Source: Trifolium pratense (Eukaryota > Streptophyta > Magnoliopsida > Fabales > Fabaceae). From it: 64,000 nucleotides of DNA. The stretch is taken from assembly GCF_020283565.1 (NCBI RefSeq), contig NC_060060.1, positions 14,012,001 to 14,076,000 on the forward strand, in the 5' to 3' direction. Positions 27,032 to 38,150 of this stretch are shown in pieces (position 1 is the first letter of the stretch; each line of letters begins with the position of its first letter). The position numbers were made by a program, and so were the translations under genes. Below the pieces are notes generated by a model. The model had not been told where the DNA came from. It saw only the letters and a program-made list of their open reading frames with translations, and searched no databases.

Positions 27032-28451
27032 TCACATAGAAGGACTTGCATCAGAGTCCTCCTCCTCTACCTCAAAATCACCACCTGTATTATCATCGAG
27101 AACACCAGGATTGACATTGGAAAACACCTTGAGGTCAACAGTCATTTGCTTCCTAGGCAAAACATCAGTTTGACTGGTTGACAGATGATGCAGCACAGTC
27201 TGCAGCATGTGTACCCTCAAACAGTCTAAAATCAAAAGACAAATCACAACCTCTCTTACTAGGAACACCAGCCTTAGTACAAATGTCAGGATGTTGAGCT
27301 AGAATAATGTCACACATCAGTGTAGGAAAGACTATAGGCATCTTCACAGTACATGACTTACCATGCAGAACAGTTTCATCAAGAATATAAGAACCAAAGG
27401 CAAAATGTGATCTGGTCCCTACAACATATATAAACCTAGCCAAACCTGTAGCCACATTATTGGAATGAGTAGTTGGAGCCCAGTTGCAGTTTTCATCAAT
27501 CTAGCTGCATTAATCAAATCAACAAGCTTTTGGCATTGTAAAAAAAACTTCACTTAAATTCCTTTCCACAGCAAGCCTTCTTTTTAACACAAATTTCCAC
27601 CTGTCAACATTTTCAAAACGATGAAAGGAAATGTTGTCAATGGGTACAGGGGATACATCTTGAGGGATCATCTTTTTCTTCACAGATTTCTTTGAGGATG
27701 CTTCAGGAGATGCTGTAGAATATTGGTCTTCCTCAAATTTTGAACCACTAGAGAAAACAACCTTCCTTTTCAAAATTTTCTTCTTTGGCTCAGAAGGTCC
27801 AGTAACTTTACTCCACTGCCTCTTAAGACCATAGATTTTCATTTCCTTGGTAGTCTTGACAAGAACACCATAAACAGGCACACTCTTACCAGCATTGCAT
27901 CTTAACCTCCTAGTACTAGGAGCAGGAGTCCTCTCTGTAAGGGTGAGATTGTCCACATCAATAACATTGGAATCTGCATTATTATCTTTCTTAGCAGATT
28001 CATCATGCACAGACAAAGTATTCAAACTCTCATCATACTGAGAGATCACAACAATGTTACTATCAGAATACTTCCCTTTATCAGGGATAATAACATTATC
28101 TGGAGATTGAGGTACAATTATGTTCTCCAAATTTTCCTGTGCTGCAGATGCTGTAGCATCATGTGCAGCATCCTTCTCCGGAACACTCTTCTTTACATGT
28201 TCCAACATAAAGTCAATATCATCACCAATAGTAACATCTTCTTCTTTTCCATCTCCTTCCTTAGAATTTGTTAAATACAACAGGGAAGAACACCACATAA
28301 CTTCTACTAACAAACACTTTCTCACCACAAGAAACATCTTTATCATCAACAAACACAAAATTGTTACCAAATCTTCAGATGTTTCAACATTACCCATAAT
28401 AGCGTGCATTACTAAATAAATTGAAAAGAAAACTGCACGCCACACTTGCAA
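27032..28451 (-). pseudogene. Sirevirus envelope-like ORF, frameshifted
   Basis: The ORF from 28451 to 27519 is in the same frame as pol, separated by a TAG at 28460-28458. It is rich in Asp, Ser and Lys and ends in RWKFVLKRRLAVERNLSEV, a stretch typical of the env-like (transposase_32-type) region of SIRE elements. The reading is broken near 27470-27530 by frameshift changes, resumes at 27455-27165 (GSYILDETVLHG region) and shifts again to 27268-27032. Function is unproven for these proteins, and this copy cannot make a full product. Confidence 0.75.
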
Positions 28452-28457
28452 TAATTG

Positions 28458-31091
28458 CTATAACTCTTCAGATAGGCAAATCCCAAGTTTGCCTCGCAAT
28501 TTTTCAAATTGGACCGCATCTAGAGCCTTGGTAAAAATATCAGCCAGTTGTTCTTCAGTGGCAATATGCTCAAGAGTTATAATACCTTCTTCAACAAGAT
28601 CTCTGATAAAATGGTGCATAATATCAATATGCTTCGTCCTACTATGTTGGATAGGATTCTTTGAAATATTGATTGCACTAAGGTTATCACAGTACAATGC
28701 CATAGCATCTTGTACCACATTGTACTCCAACAACATTTGTTTCATCCATAATAGTTGGGAACAGCTACTACCAGCAGCTATGTACTCTGCTTCAGCTGTA
28801 GATAAAGATACACACTTTTGTTTCTTGCTGAACCAGGATATAAGATTGTTGCCTAAAAAGAAACAAGCTCCTGAGGTGCCTTTTCTATCATCTGCACAAC
28901 CTGCCCAATCAGCATTACAATACCCCTCTAGCATAGACTTGTTCTTGTAGACCCACTTGGTACCAATCACATTAGTATTTTCTGGTCTAGGAACTAAGTC
29001 CCAAACTTCATTCTTCTTGAACTGGTTTAGCTCTTCTTGCATAGCATTTATCCAAAACTCATCAGTGAGGGCTTCCATCACATTTCTGGGTTCAAACTTA
29101 GAAACAAAACAAGCATTAGGAACTAAGTCAAGTGTCCTTCTAGTAGTAATTCCATGATTAGGATTACCAATAATCAGATCTGTAGGATGATTCTTTTGAG
29201 TACGAATGGATGACCCTATCTTTGAAGTAGCAAAGATTGGTTCAGGTGTAGTAATCTCTGTATCATTCTTGAATTCCTCAATAGTTTCAGAATCTATACT
29301 ACCTTGGATAGATGCTGTAGCATCTTCTGTATCATCTTTCACAACTTCACTTGAAATACCATCTATTACTACATTTATAGATTCCATCATGGTTTTGGTT
29401 ATGTAGTTATATACTCTGTAGGCTCTACTATTTGTTGAGTATCCCAAGAATATGCCTTCATCACTTTTAGGATCCATTTTAGTTCTGGGTTCTCTATCAG
29501 ACAAGATATAACATTTACTTCCAAACACATGAAAGTACTTAACAGTAGGTTTTCTACCTTTCCACAATTCATACAGAGTAGATGTAGTTCCAGATCTCAA
29601 GGTGACACGATTATGAATATGACAAGCAGTGTTCATAGCTTCTGCCCAAAAACCATGAGAGAGTTTCTTTGCATGTAACATTACTCTTGCAGACTCTTGT
29701 ATAATTCTATTCTTTCTTTCTACTACACCATTTTGTTGTGGTGTAATGAGAGATGAAAATTCATGGATGATGCCTTCAGAGGCACAAAAGTCAGAGAATC
29801 TAGAGTTTTCAAACTCCTTTCCATGATCACTTCTGATCCTTAACACAACATTGTTTTTCTCTCTTTGAAGTAGAATACATAGATCTTTGAATACGTCAAA
29901 GGTCTCTGATTTCTTTCCAATAAAATTTATCCAGGTATATCTAGAGAAATCATTTACAACAATATAGGCATACCTTTTTCCTCCTAAGCTTTCAGTTTGC
30001 ATAGGTTCCATCAAATCCATGTGTAGAAGCTCAAGAACTCTGATAGTGGTAAGATGCTGCAGCTTTGGATGTGGCTTCTTGGTTTGTTTTCCAATTTGAC
30101 ATTCACCACAAATGCTTCCTTCTTCGATCTTGAGATTTGGCAAGCCCTTGATGGCTTCTTCAGGTATAGCTTTCTTCATGCTTCTTAGGTTGAGATGACC
30201 AAGTTTTTGGTGCCACAATTTTATTTCATCTTCTTTCGTGATTAAGCATGTCGACACATTTGCCTCTTCTTGGGGAACCCATAAGTAGCAGTTGTCTTTT
30301 GATCTGACGCCCCTCATCAAAATTTCATCCTCATCATTTGTAACCAAACATTCAGACTTGGTGAAGTTTACCTTCATCCCTTGGTCGCATAATTGACTGA
30401 TGCTTATTAAATTTGCAGTCAATCCTTTTACTAACAACACATTGCTTAGTTTAGGCAAGCTATTACTGTTGAGCTCCCCTATACCAACAATTTCTGCTTT
30501 AGTACCATTACCATAAGTTACAAAACTAGTTGAGTAAGACTTTAAATCAACAAGAAATTTTCCAATTCCGGTCATGTGTCTTGAACAACCACTATCGAAA
30601 TACCAGTCTTCCCTTGATGAAGCTCTAAGTGATGTGTGAGCAACCAGAGTAGTAATCTTCTTCTCAAGTTGAGTACCATCACTGGTCTTCACATTCTTAC
30701 CTTTAGGTTTCCATTCTTGTTGAGTGGAGGCAGTTGTGGAAACAGGTTTATGTTGAGGACGTCTGTTAGGGTACCCAAATAGTTTGTAGCAGTAAGGCCT
30801 TATGTGCCCTTTTCTACCACAGTAATGACATCTCCAAGCATGGTGTTTTCTTCTATTTCTTGACATGGGATGCTGCTGATGATGCTGCGGCTTCTGATAA
30901 GGCATCCTTTGCTTCTGAGTTTCTCTAGGATCCATGTACATGAGGTCAGGACTGTATTTTCTGAATTTTTTGACATTCTCATAGCTAAGCCCAATATTCC
31001 TAGGCTTTCGAACATTTTTCTCTAAAATTTCCTCCAGTTGACCATCAGCCTTATGAAGTTTGTCAAGATGCTCATCATCTTTATACAACAT
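28458..31091 (-). pseudogene. Sirevirus Copia pol ORF lacking reverse transcriptase
   Basis: An 877-codon open frame carries, in order, a CCHC knuckle (CHYCGRKGHIRPYC), aspartic protease (WYFDSGCSRHMTG), integrase zinc region (LWHQKLGHLN), integrase core (DFSRYTWINF, then SDHGKEFEN, then TPQQNGVVERKN) and RNase H (GYCNADWAGC, then STAEAEYIAA, then LADIFTKAL). The reverse transcriptase palm that should lie between GTKWVYKNK and SMLEGYCNADWAG is absent; the join is at about 28940 and keeps the frame. Family members encode RT here, so this copy cannot replicate alone, although the rest has no stops. The frame ends at TAG 28460-28458, in readthrough-type context. Confidence 0.92.
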
Positions 31092-31112
31092 GTCAGAGAA
31101 TTTTCTCAGCCG

Positions 31113-32173
31113 TCAAATGTCAGCATTTAATTTTTCAATGACTTCCTTAGCTTCTTCAAGATCAGAGGATAGATAATTTACCTTCTTTTGAAGTTCCTCC
31201 ATCTTTGATATATTCTCAAATTTTTCTGCTTTTAACTCATTGATGGTTACCTTTTGTTTCTCAATAACCCTGCAGATTTCTTCACTCTTAGAACAAAGTT
31301 CCTTGTAGGATTCAGCAAGCTCTTCATAGGTTACCTCTCCATCATCAGATTCTGTATCAGATGTAACAATACCTGTTAAGACTGAGATATGTTTAGCAGT
31401 TACAGATGCTGTATCATCTTCTGAGTCATCATCCTCAGACCAACTGACAGTTAGCCCTTTCTTTGTTCTCTTCTGATATGTTGGACACTCAGGTCTGATG
31501 TGACCATATCCTTCACATTCATGACATCGAATGTTTCTGTTTAAGTTTGATTTTTCATCACTTTTTGGTTTTCCTTGATTTTCATTGCTGCGCATAGTGG
31601 CTGGAGCATTGTTTTTGAAATTTGATTTTGGTCTCTTATCCATTCGTTTCAGAACTTTGTTGAATTGTTTTCCCAATAACACCATGGCCTCATAAATGCT
31701 CTCATTAGTTTCTTCTTCATCCTCCAGTTCTTCTTCATTATTTTTAGATGAGAAGGCAATGCTCTTATTTTTCTTTTCACTTCTTCCATTTGCAGCACTT
31801 TCATAAGTTTGGAGTGATCCAACCAGTTCATCCAGTTTCATCTGAGATATGTTTTTGGCTTCTTCCATAGCTGTGACTTTCATATCAAATTTCTTTGGAA
31901 GAGATCTGAGCATTTTTCTTACTAACTTTTCTTCTGGAATTTTCTCCCCCAAAGAATCAAATTGATTATCATAATCTAGAATAGTCATATGAAAATATTG
32001 GATTGTTTCCTCATCCTTCATACGTAAATTTTCAAACTGAGTAGTAAGGATCTGTAATTTAGACATCTTTACCTGAGGAGTACCTTCATGAACAGTTTCA
32101 AGAATCTTCCAAGCTTCCTTTGCTGAGACACATTTTTTGATCAGCTTGAAGATGTGTTTGTCTACCCCATTTT
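31113..32173 (-). pseudogene. Sirevirus gag, 5'-truncated
   Basis: The ORF has the gag core (HEGTPQVKMSKLQ, then RMKDEETIQYFHM), a CCHC knuckle (CHECEGYGHIRPEC) and a coiled-coil tail. It stays open upstream of the first internal Met to 32173, where it abuts the duplicated SINE, so the true gag start, the leader and the primer-binding site are missing. It ends in TGA (31115-31113) followed by CGG; pol continues in the same frame. Confidence 0.88.
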
Positions 32174-33990
32174 TCGTTAGTTGGTTTAGTGGTGATTGAC
32201 GCTGAACTTGGTTGGGAGGACCGCGGTTCGATCCCTCGCAACTGCGATCGGGAGGGGGCTAAAACCACTTGATGTCAGAACTGAACCCGAACCAGATGGT
32301 GAAAAATAAAATAAAAATTACAAAGAGTGGGAATACTAATATGGACCAATATATTTTATATGTGATTCACAATGAATCAGGTTTTCTTTAAATAAATAAA
32401 AAATTATTTTTTAGTTAAAAGGGAAAATGGATCGCCATTAATTTAATATTTTAGCCTATATAGTCAGTTAAAAATGAGGGGAAAAAATTAGGCTTGGTAT
32501 TGGAGGCTTCAGATACAGTGGATGTAGAGTAAAATTTTAATCTTAGAAAAAATTATTGGTTAAGACAAATTACTGGCCATTATATTGACTAGAGTGTTCG
32601 GTGTTCATCTCTTAGACTATATTCTTAAAATAAAACGGTGCTCCTTTATTAAGTCCTTAAGGGCTCGTTTGGTGCATAGGATTATTAAAAAATTGATAAA
32701 TAGGGATATTAATTTAAATTTTATAAAAAATTAAATATAATTTTTTTGCAATAGTAGTTTTATTATTTACGTATGAGATATATCATATATTTATTTGGCT
32801 TATCTAACATGTATATATTATTGAGTTATTTATTTGATCATGATTCATATAAAAAATTAAACTTGATTATTTTCTCATGATTTTTATTTTAAATTATATA
32901 AAGTTATTTGATTACTTATTTATATTTTTTATTTATAAAATTCAAAGTATTACAAAATAATTTTTAAAAAATAACAATTGTTTTACAAGAGTAATTTTGT
33001 CAATTAAATATTGAAATCTGGCACGCAGTGAACACAATGCTGCACAAGATGCTATAGCATACGTTGCAGCAAGACGGTCGCAGAACACAGGAAATAAATA
33101 AATAAATTGCAGAATAATAAATAAGACAGATAGTAGTTAACCCAGTTCAGTGCAACGTCACCTACTCTGGGGGATACCAATCCAGGAATGAATCCACTAT
33201 AATAGCTCTAGTTCAAAGCCCTCGACCAACACCCGGTACTTGACTTATCACCTAGACACTACCCGTGCAATCCTACCTAAGAACCTCTTAGATAATGAGA
33301 CCCCGTCCTAAATTCCTTCTAACAACACGTACTATGTTGCTGTCAATAATAATAATCAGGATGGAGACACTCTCCTAGAAACTAGACCACACTCTTGCTT
33401 AAAAGCTTATGAGTGAATCACACACACTAACTCCGTGCTTCAAAGCTTAGGAGCAGCTTACAATAAACAACCAAAACACAGTCCTAAACTTGCATCAAAT
33501 TGATACAAGAAAGGCTGACAAAAGACACAAACTCTAAACCCTAAAAACTCACACTTTGTAAAGAACACGGTTTAGAATACATGAGTAGAATAGCTTGAGG
33601 CTTCACATATTTATAGTCTTCAATTGTCTTGATGTCCAAGTTAGGTCTTCAGACATGTACAACTGTAGGAATTGCGGCCAACCCTAAATTATTTCCAGAA
33701 ATATAATTCATGTTGTACCAAACAAAAAAAACGCAAAAATATAATATAATTATATTTTTGTTTTAAATAACATTCCTTCAGCCGACTTTAATAAAACTTG
33801 CTGAGCAAGGCTCGTTTTGCCCAGGCGCACGTGCTTGAATATATAATTGAAGCAAATCTTGACTCAGATTTGAAATAAAAATTCTGCACGAAAACAGAGC
33901 TTCAGTATGCTGTACTATAATGCTACAGCATCTCAGTCCAGCATCTGGCTGGTTGGCTTTTGCAAAATGTAGCCAATCAAAACACCAACA
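32174..33990. repeat. Duplicated block, copy 2
   Basis: This repeats 24366-26182. Its left junction is inside the gag ORF (CCCATTTT|TCGTTAG), so the SINE here has lost its first bases and its 5' target duplication; the SINE part is 32174-32314. The junction shares TCG with copy 1. Confidence 0.92.
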
Positions 33991-34196
33991 AATATGTTAT
34001 ATATCTTATCATATTATTATGAGCAAGTATGTATTAAAAACAAAATATAATAGTTATCATGTTTGTTATCCTGTGTGCATCAAACACATGATATGATAAC
34101 TCAGTATAACTGTTATCCTGCTGTTATCCTATCCTATCCTTATCCTGTTTTATATCCTATCATGTCACTATGCTATCATGCGCACCAAACGGACCC
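32661..34196. mobile_element. PIF/Harbinger MITE with both ends, interrupted by a solo LTR
   Basis: The ends GGGCTCGTTTGGTGC and (complement) GGGTCCGTTTGGTGC lie between perfect TAA target duplications at 32658-32660 and 34197-34199, as expected for PIF/Harbinger. Its interior is collinear with the element at 1977-3907 in reverse orientation. A 979-bp LTR sits inside it with its own AATAT duplication. Confidence 0.9.
33012..33990 (-). repeat. Solo LTR of the Sirevirus
   Basis: TGAAATCTGG to CACCAACA, flanked by AATAT at 33007-33011 and 33991-33995. No internal retrotransposon sequence is attached on either side. It matches the 3' LTR at 25204-26182 over its full length. Confidence 0.9.
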
Positions 34197-34402
34197 TAAG
34201 AGAATAAAACATGTCCTTCAAAAATTGAATCATTAGAGTCGGTACTCGGTAAAATTGAAATTTGTTTTGTGAAGTATTAGTTTTTTTTTTTTTGACAGTT
34301 TGTGAAGTATTAGTTGTTCATGGTCACTTTATGACTTCTTTTATTACTTGTTTAAATAAATAACAATATGTAAGATAAGCTGTTGAAGACGTTGTAAGTG
34401 AT

Positions 34403-35965
34403 GAGTTGAGGATACACTCCATTTTCTTATCCTTCATTTTACTCCAATTTCTTTATGGATGAATGACATGTGGCAATTACAAATTTCAATGGGTGAGATT
34501 AAAACTCTCTTCTTCTCTATGCCACACAGAACAATCGTCAGAACCATCAACAACAGCAACCTGATTTCCATCTTGCTTCACCTTCTCTCTTTGCTTTTTT
34601 GTCGTCGCCGGAGCGCCACCACCGTCACAAACAACCCCAACGTTGTCGCTATTATTCGTGGTCAACCTATAATTGATTTTCAAAACTGCAATTTCTTTTT
34701 TTTTTTTTGGAAAAGGTGCAATTTCTGTTTTTAATTTTGCAAAAACAATTCCAAAATTTGTTGCTGAAGCTTTTTAAGATGGACTCCCTTGTCTCAAGCC
34801 AAGTTTTCAAAACCAGTTTTATAGATTGGTTTTCAAAATCCAATCTCACAAACACAAGGAAAGGAACGAATTGAACCTTGCAGCAATCATTCAATTGAAT
34901 AATTCCAACAATTCCAACAATTGAACCTATAATCAATCATTCTCAAAGTTTTGATGGAGAGAAATTGCAGATCTAACTAGTGAATTTGAGAGAAAAAAGA
35001 TGAACAAGAATATAAACACAGCGACAGTGAAACTTTGGCATGGTGGTGGCTGTTGAATGAAAGCTGAGAAGATAAAATGTAGATTTTTTCTAGTTACACC
35101 CCTTAAAATCCTAGTTACACCCTAAAAGATCAAAACACCCTTGTTTAGAATTAAATTTTCGAGAGTCATCTTCCCCTTGTTTAGAACCCTATTATTTTAA
35201 TGAAATAATAAATTTCCTAAACTCATTCTTGTAGAAGAAAAGTTCCATAAGATAAACCTACGCAATATCATCCCAACATAGTGCTATCATATGGTTCGAA
35301 TTGCAAAATTCCAATATAAAAAACCCATAATGATTAAAGATTCCAAATTGAAACGAAAATATGATCCCCTCAGAATACGTCTTCTCATTAGTATATCTTT
35401 TAAGTAGTTTTATTCGAGAATTATTATCCATCACACTAAAATTGATCATTTGAAATGCCAAGGATTACATTACAACAGTGGATTGGAAACTTATGAAAAT
35501 GAAATTCTTGGTTTTATTGCGTTTTAGGGATGAACGTGAATTAAGTTAAGTACAAGTGGAATTTTTTTTACTATACGTATGTTAATTTAGTTTACGGCAA
35601 ATAGAAAACACAGGCTTCTTCACTAGAAGTCAATTTTTTTAATTGAAAAAGCAAAGTCATGGTTGGTACTCGTGTAGTGAGATTGCCTATGAATACGAGT
35701 TCACGTACTATTGATATATACACAGAAAAAAACGGTTTATAAAGAATTTATATGAATAAGGGCAATATTGGTATTATGATTAATATTTAAGAGTATTTGG
35801 GTGTAATTGGATATTCTTGGGGTGTTATTAGAAAAATTCTAAAATGTAATAGAGAAGAAGGGAGTTTTAATCTCACCCATTGAAATTTGTAATTGCCACG
35901 TGTCATTCATCCACAAAGAAACTAGAGTGAAATGGAGGATAAGAAAATGGAGTGTATCTCAACTC
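34403..35965. mobile_element. Mutator-like element with perfect 9-bp target duplication
   Basis: The left end GAGTTGAGGATACACTCC and the right end (complement) GAGTTGAGATACACTCC begin inverted repeats of about 115 bp (shared GTGGCAATTACAAATTTCAA and GGGTGAGATTAAAACTC). GTAAGTGAT flanks at 34394-34402 and 35966-35974. The 1563-bp body holds no recognisable transposase. A possible coding-like stretch near 34500-34680 reads Ser/Thr-rich and is not convincing. Confidence 0.9.
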
Positions 35966-35974
35966 GTAAGTGAT

Positions 35975-36869
35975 GTGGTATGATCGATATAGTCTATTTA
36001 AGTTATTCATTGTGAATTCCATAAATTATTGAAAAATTTTATCTCTCCTAATTTTCATTTTTATCCTTGAATAAAAAATTTGGTATGCGTTTTTTCAAGT
36101 TTTCATAGTTCAATTTCGAAAAACATGTTGGGGGATGGGGGAAGAGAAGCTCTAATTTGGATCTAGTTTCATTCTTTATTTCGGGATCCGTTTACTTGCT
36201 CTATGTTATTATAATTTTTGGGTGTTTTTATATGTGGAAAAAAAATATTTGCCGAAAAGTTAGCGAATATATAATGTGATAGATGATTGAAATGCTATTT
36301 TCAAATAAAGAATATAATAAACTTTTCTATAAAAAAAAAAGTAAAGATAAAACTCTTGATGGGTATGTATGTACCTCTTAAAAATTGTCTAAGACTAGTC
36401 TTATAATTTTTATTAAAAAAAAGTAATTTTATAATAAGTTCCATCTAATATGAACTTTTAAAAAATCCCTCACAAGTGGGCCTTCAAAACTCAATATTCG
36501 TTCCTTTTTTTATACATGACAAATCTCAATTAACCTAACTGAATACAAATAAACTTGGAGAAAGTAATTAAAAGATCAGGCCTTCTTCACTCATTGTTAT
36601 TCTTTTTAGTGTTAAATAATTTTATTTTTTTTAAGGATGGGTTAAATAAATTTGTTGTCTCTATAAATATTTCAAATTTTATTTTTTATTTTCTACATTT
36701 TTTCTTCAAATTTTAGTTCCTTTGTAAGAATCAAGATGAACAACAATCCTATTTTTCCTTATCAATTTATTAAACCTTGTGGCAAGGACACTTGCAAATC
36801 GATTAGCAAAAACGCCAGAAAAATCTGAATCATGTTTTATACTCTGAAACCTCAGTTTAACCACAACTA
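35975..36869. other. Intergenic AT-rich DNA
   Basis: No gene or bounded element is seen. Confidence 0.5.
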
Positions 36870-36960
36870 CCCTAATAAGGGTGTGATATGTGTGGATAAT
36901 ATGACATTTTAGGCACCCTAATAAGGGTGTGATATATGGATAATACGACATTTTTCGGTT
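36870..36960. repeat. Palindromic repeat cluster, left
   Basis: Two tandem units centre on the palindrome CACCCTAATAAGGGTG (ACCCTAATAAGGGT in the first), followed by GATAATATGACATTTT. Similar units lie at 37985-38150, on the other side of the gene fragment. Confidence 0.75.
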
Positions 36961-37323
36961 TTGTAGTAAAATACTATAGTATATATTAGAAGGTGTCATG
37001 ATTGCATGGTAATATAGAAGCTAACCAACAAAAACAAGACTCAAAAGCTAAACAAGAAATGCTACTTTATCAAATTTTCGATGAATTTTCTCTTCCTCCC
37101 TCGAACATTGAATGCATTATGGATTTCTTCTTTTTTTTTTGTTGTAGTTGGTGTGGTTTCTGTTTTGTTTTCCTGTCAAGAGCTGCTGCCTTTAGTCTTA
37201 CTTGTGCTTTTGATTAATAATAGTTGATGTTTCAAAAAAAAAAAAGAAACTAATAATTTGATTAACAAATTATTTCTTAGGTTTTTGGAATTGACTACTT
37301 GCCATCGAGTTATAAGAGACTCT

Positions 37324-37894
37324 AAATATCAAGTTTGATAAAAGATGATTACATTGGTACATCAGCAAAGTATAAATACCAAAAGTTACTTGAGGCAAGA
37401 GTTGGATTTGGGTATGAATTTGTAACCAAGAGGTTTGTGCCTACTGGGGCGGTTGATTTGAAGGCAAAGAACTTTGGTTTACACGTGGCTTGGTACGTAA
37501 AACAATTTACCGTTTATATTACAATTTTAATTAAATTCTCGAGTGAGTTTTTAATTACATTTTGCATCTTAATTATAGTGGGCTTGATGAACTCAAAGTG
37601 AAAGGTACATTCAAGAAGACAGCTACAGCAACACAATTTGAAGCAAGCTTTCAGCACGGTTTTTCAACCAAACAACATAAGATAGGTCTTGGCATAATAC
37701 AGGATATAAAAGACTTTAAGCTTGGTGCTTTTTGCAATAACTTGGCATTTGAAAGGCAATGGGAGAGAATCACATTTTCTGGAGAACTAAGCAAAGACTA
37801 CATGGGCAGTCTTTACAAAATCAAAGTTGTTGGAAGTCCATTTAGCAGTCCAAGAAATACAAAAATAGATTTTGAATGGGCACCAATCATATAA
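37324..37894 (+). pseudogene. Unrecognised gene fragment, two exons
   Basis: A 3' exon at 37579-37894 and a preceding exon ending at 37492 join in frame (GCT TG|GTACGT, then TTATAG|TGGGCTT). The product of about 158 residues contains GYEFVTKRFVPTGAVDLKAK, then FEASFQHGFSTKQHKIGLG, and ends DFEWAPII before TAA. Alternating polar and hydrophobic residues suggest beta strands, possibly a membrane barrel, but I do not recognise the family. The frame is closed upstream by a TAA near 37321-37326 and no first exon is certain; a short ORF at 37002-37217 may or may not belong. It could be the 3' end of a truncated gene or a captured fragment. Confidence 0.5.
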
Positions 37895-37984
37895 TACCAG
37901 GTTCTAATGTTTGTGGTCTGTAGTAGCTAATTGGACTATTCAATTAATGATATTACAAAATCTATATTGCTGTGGAAAATAGGA

Positions 37985-38150
37985 TATTTGGGCACCCTAA
38001 TAAAGGGTGTGGTATGTGGCTAATGACAGTTTACTCTTAGGCTGATATATGCCATTTTACTCTTAGGCACCTAATAAGGGGGTGGTATATGACATTTTAG
38101 GCACCCTAATAAGGGTGTGATATGTGGATAATATGACATTTTAGGCAATG
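37985..38150. repeat. Palindromic repeat cluster, right
   Basis: Three to four units around CACCCTAATAAGGGTG variants with GATAATATGACATTTTAGGC, matching 36870-36960 in direct orientation. Confidence 0.75.

Noticed and set aside
28005..29406. Plus-strand ORFs across the Sirevirus
   Set aside because: They are antisense to pol and env-like frames.
24366..33990. Ordinary full-length LTR retrotransposon with two LTRs at 25204 and 33012
   Set aside because: The right LTR is preceded by duplicated Harbinger and SINE sequence rather than a primer-binding site and gag start, so the pair does not bound one element.
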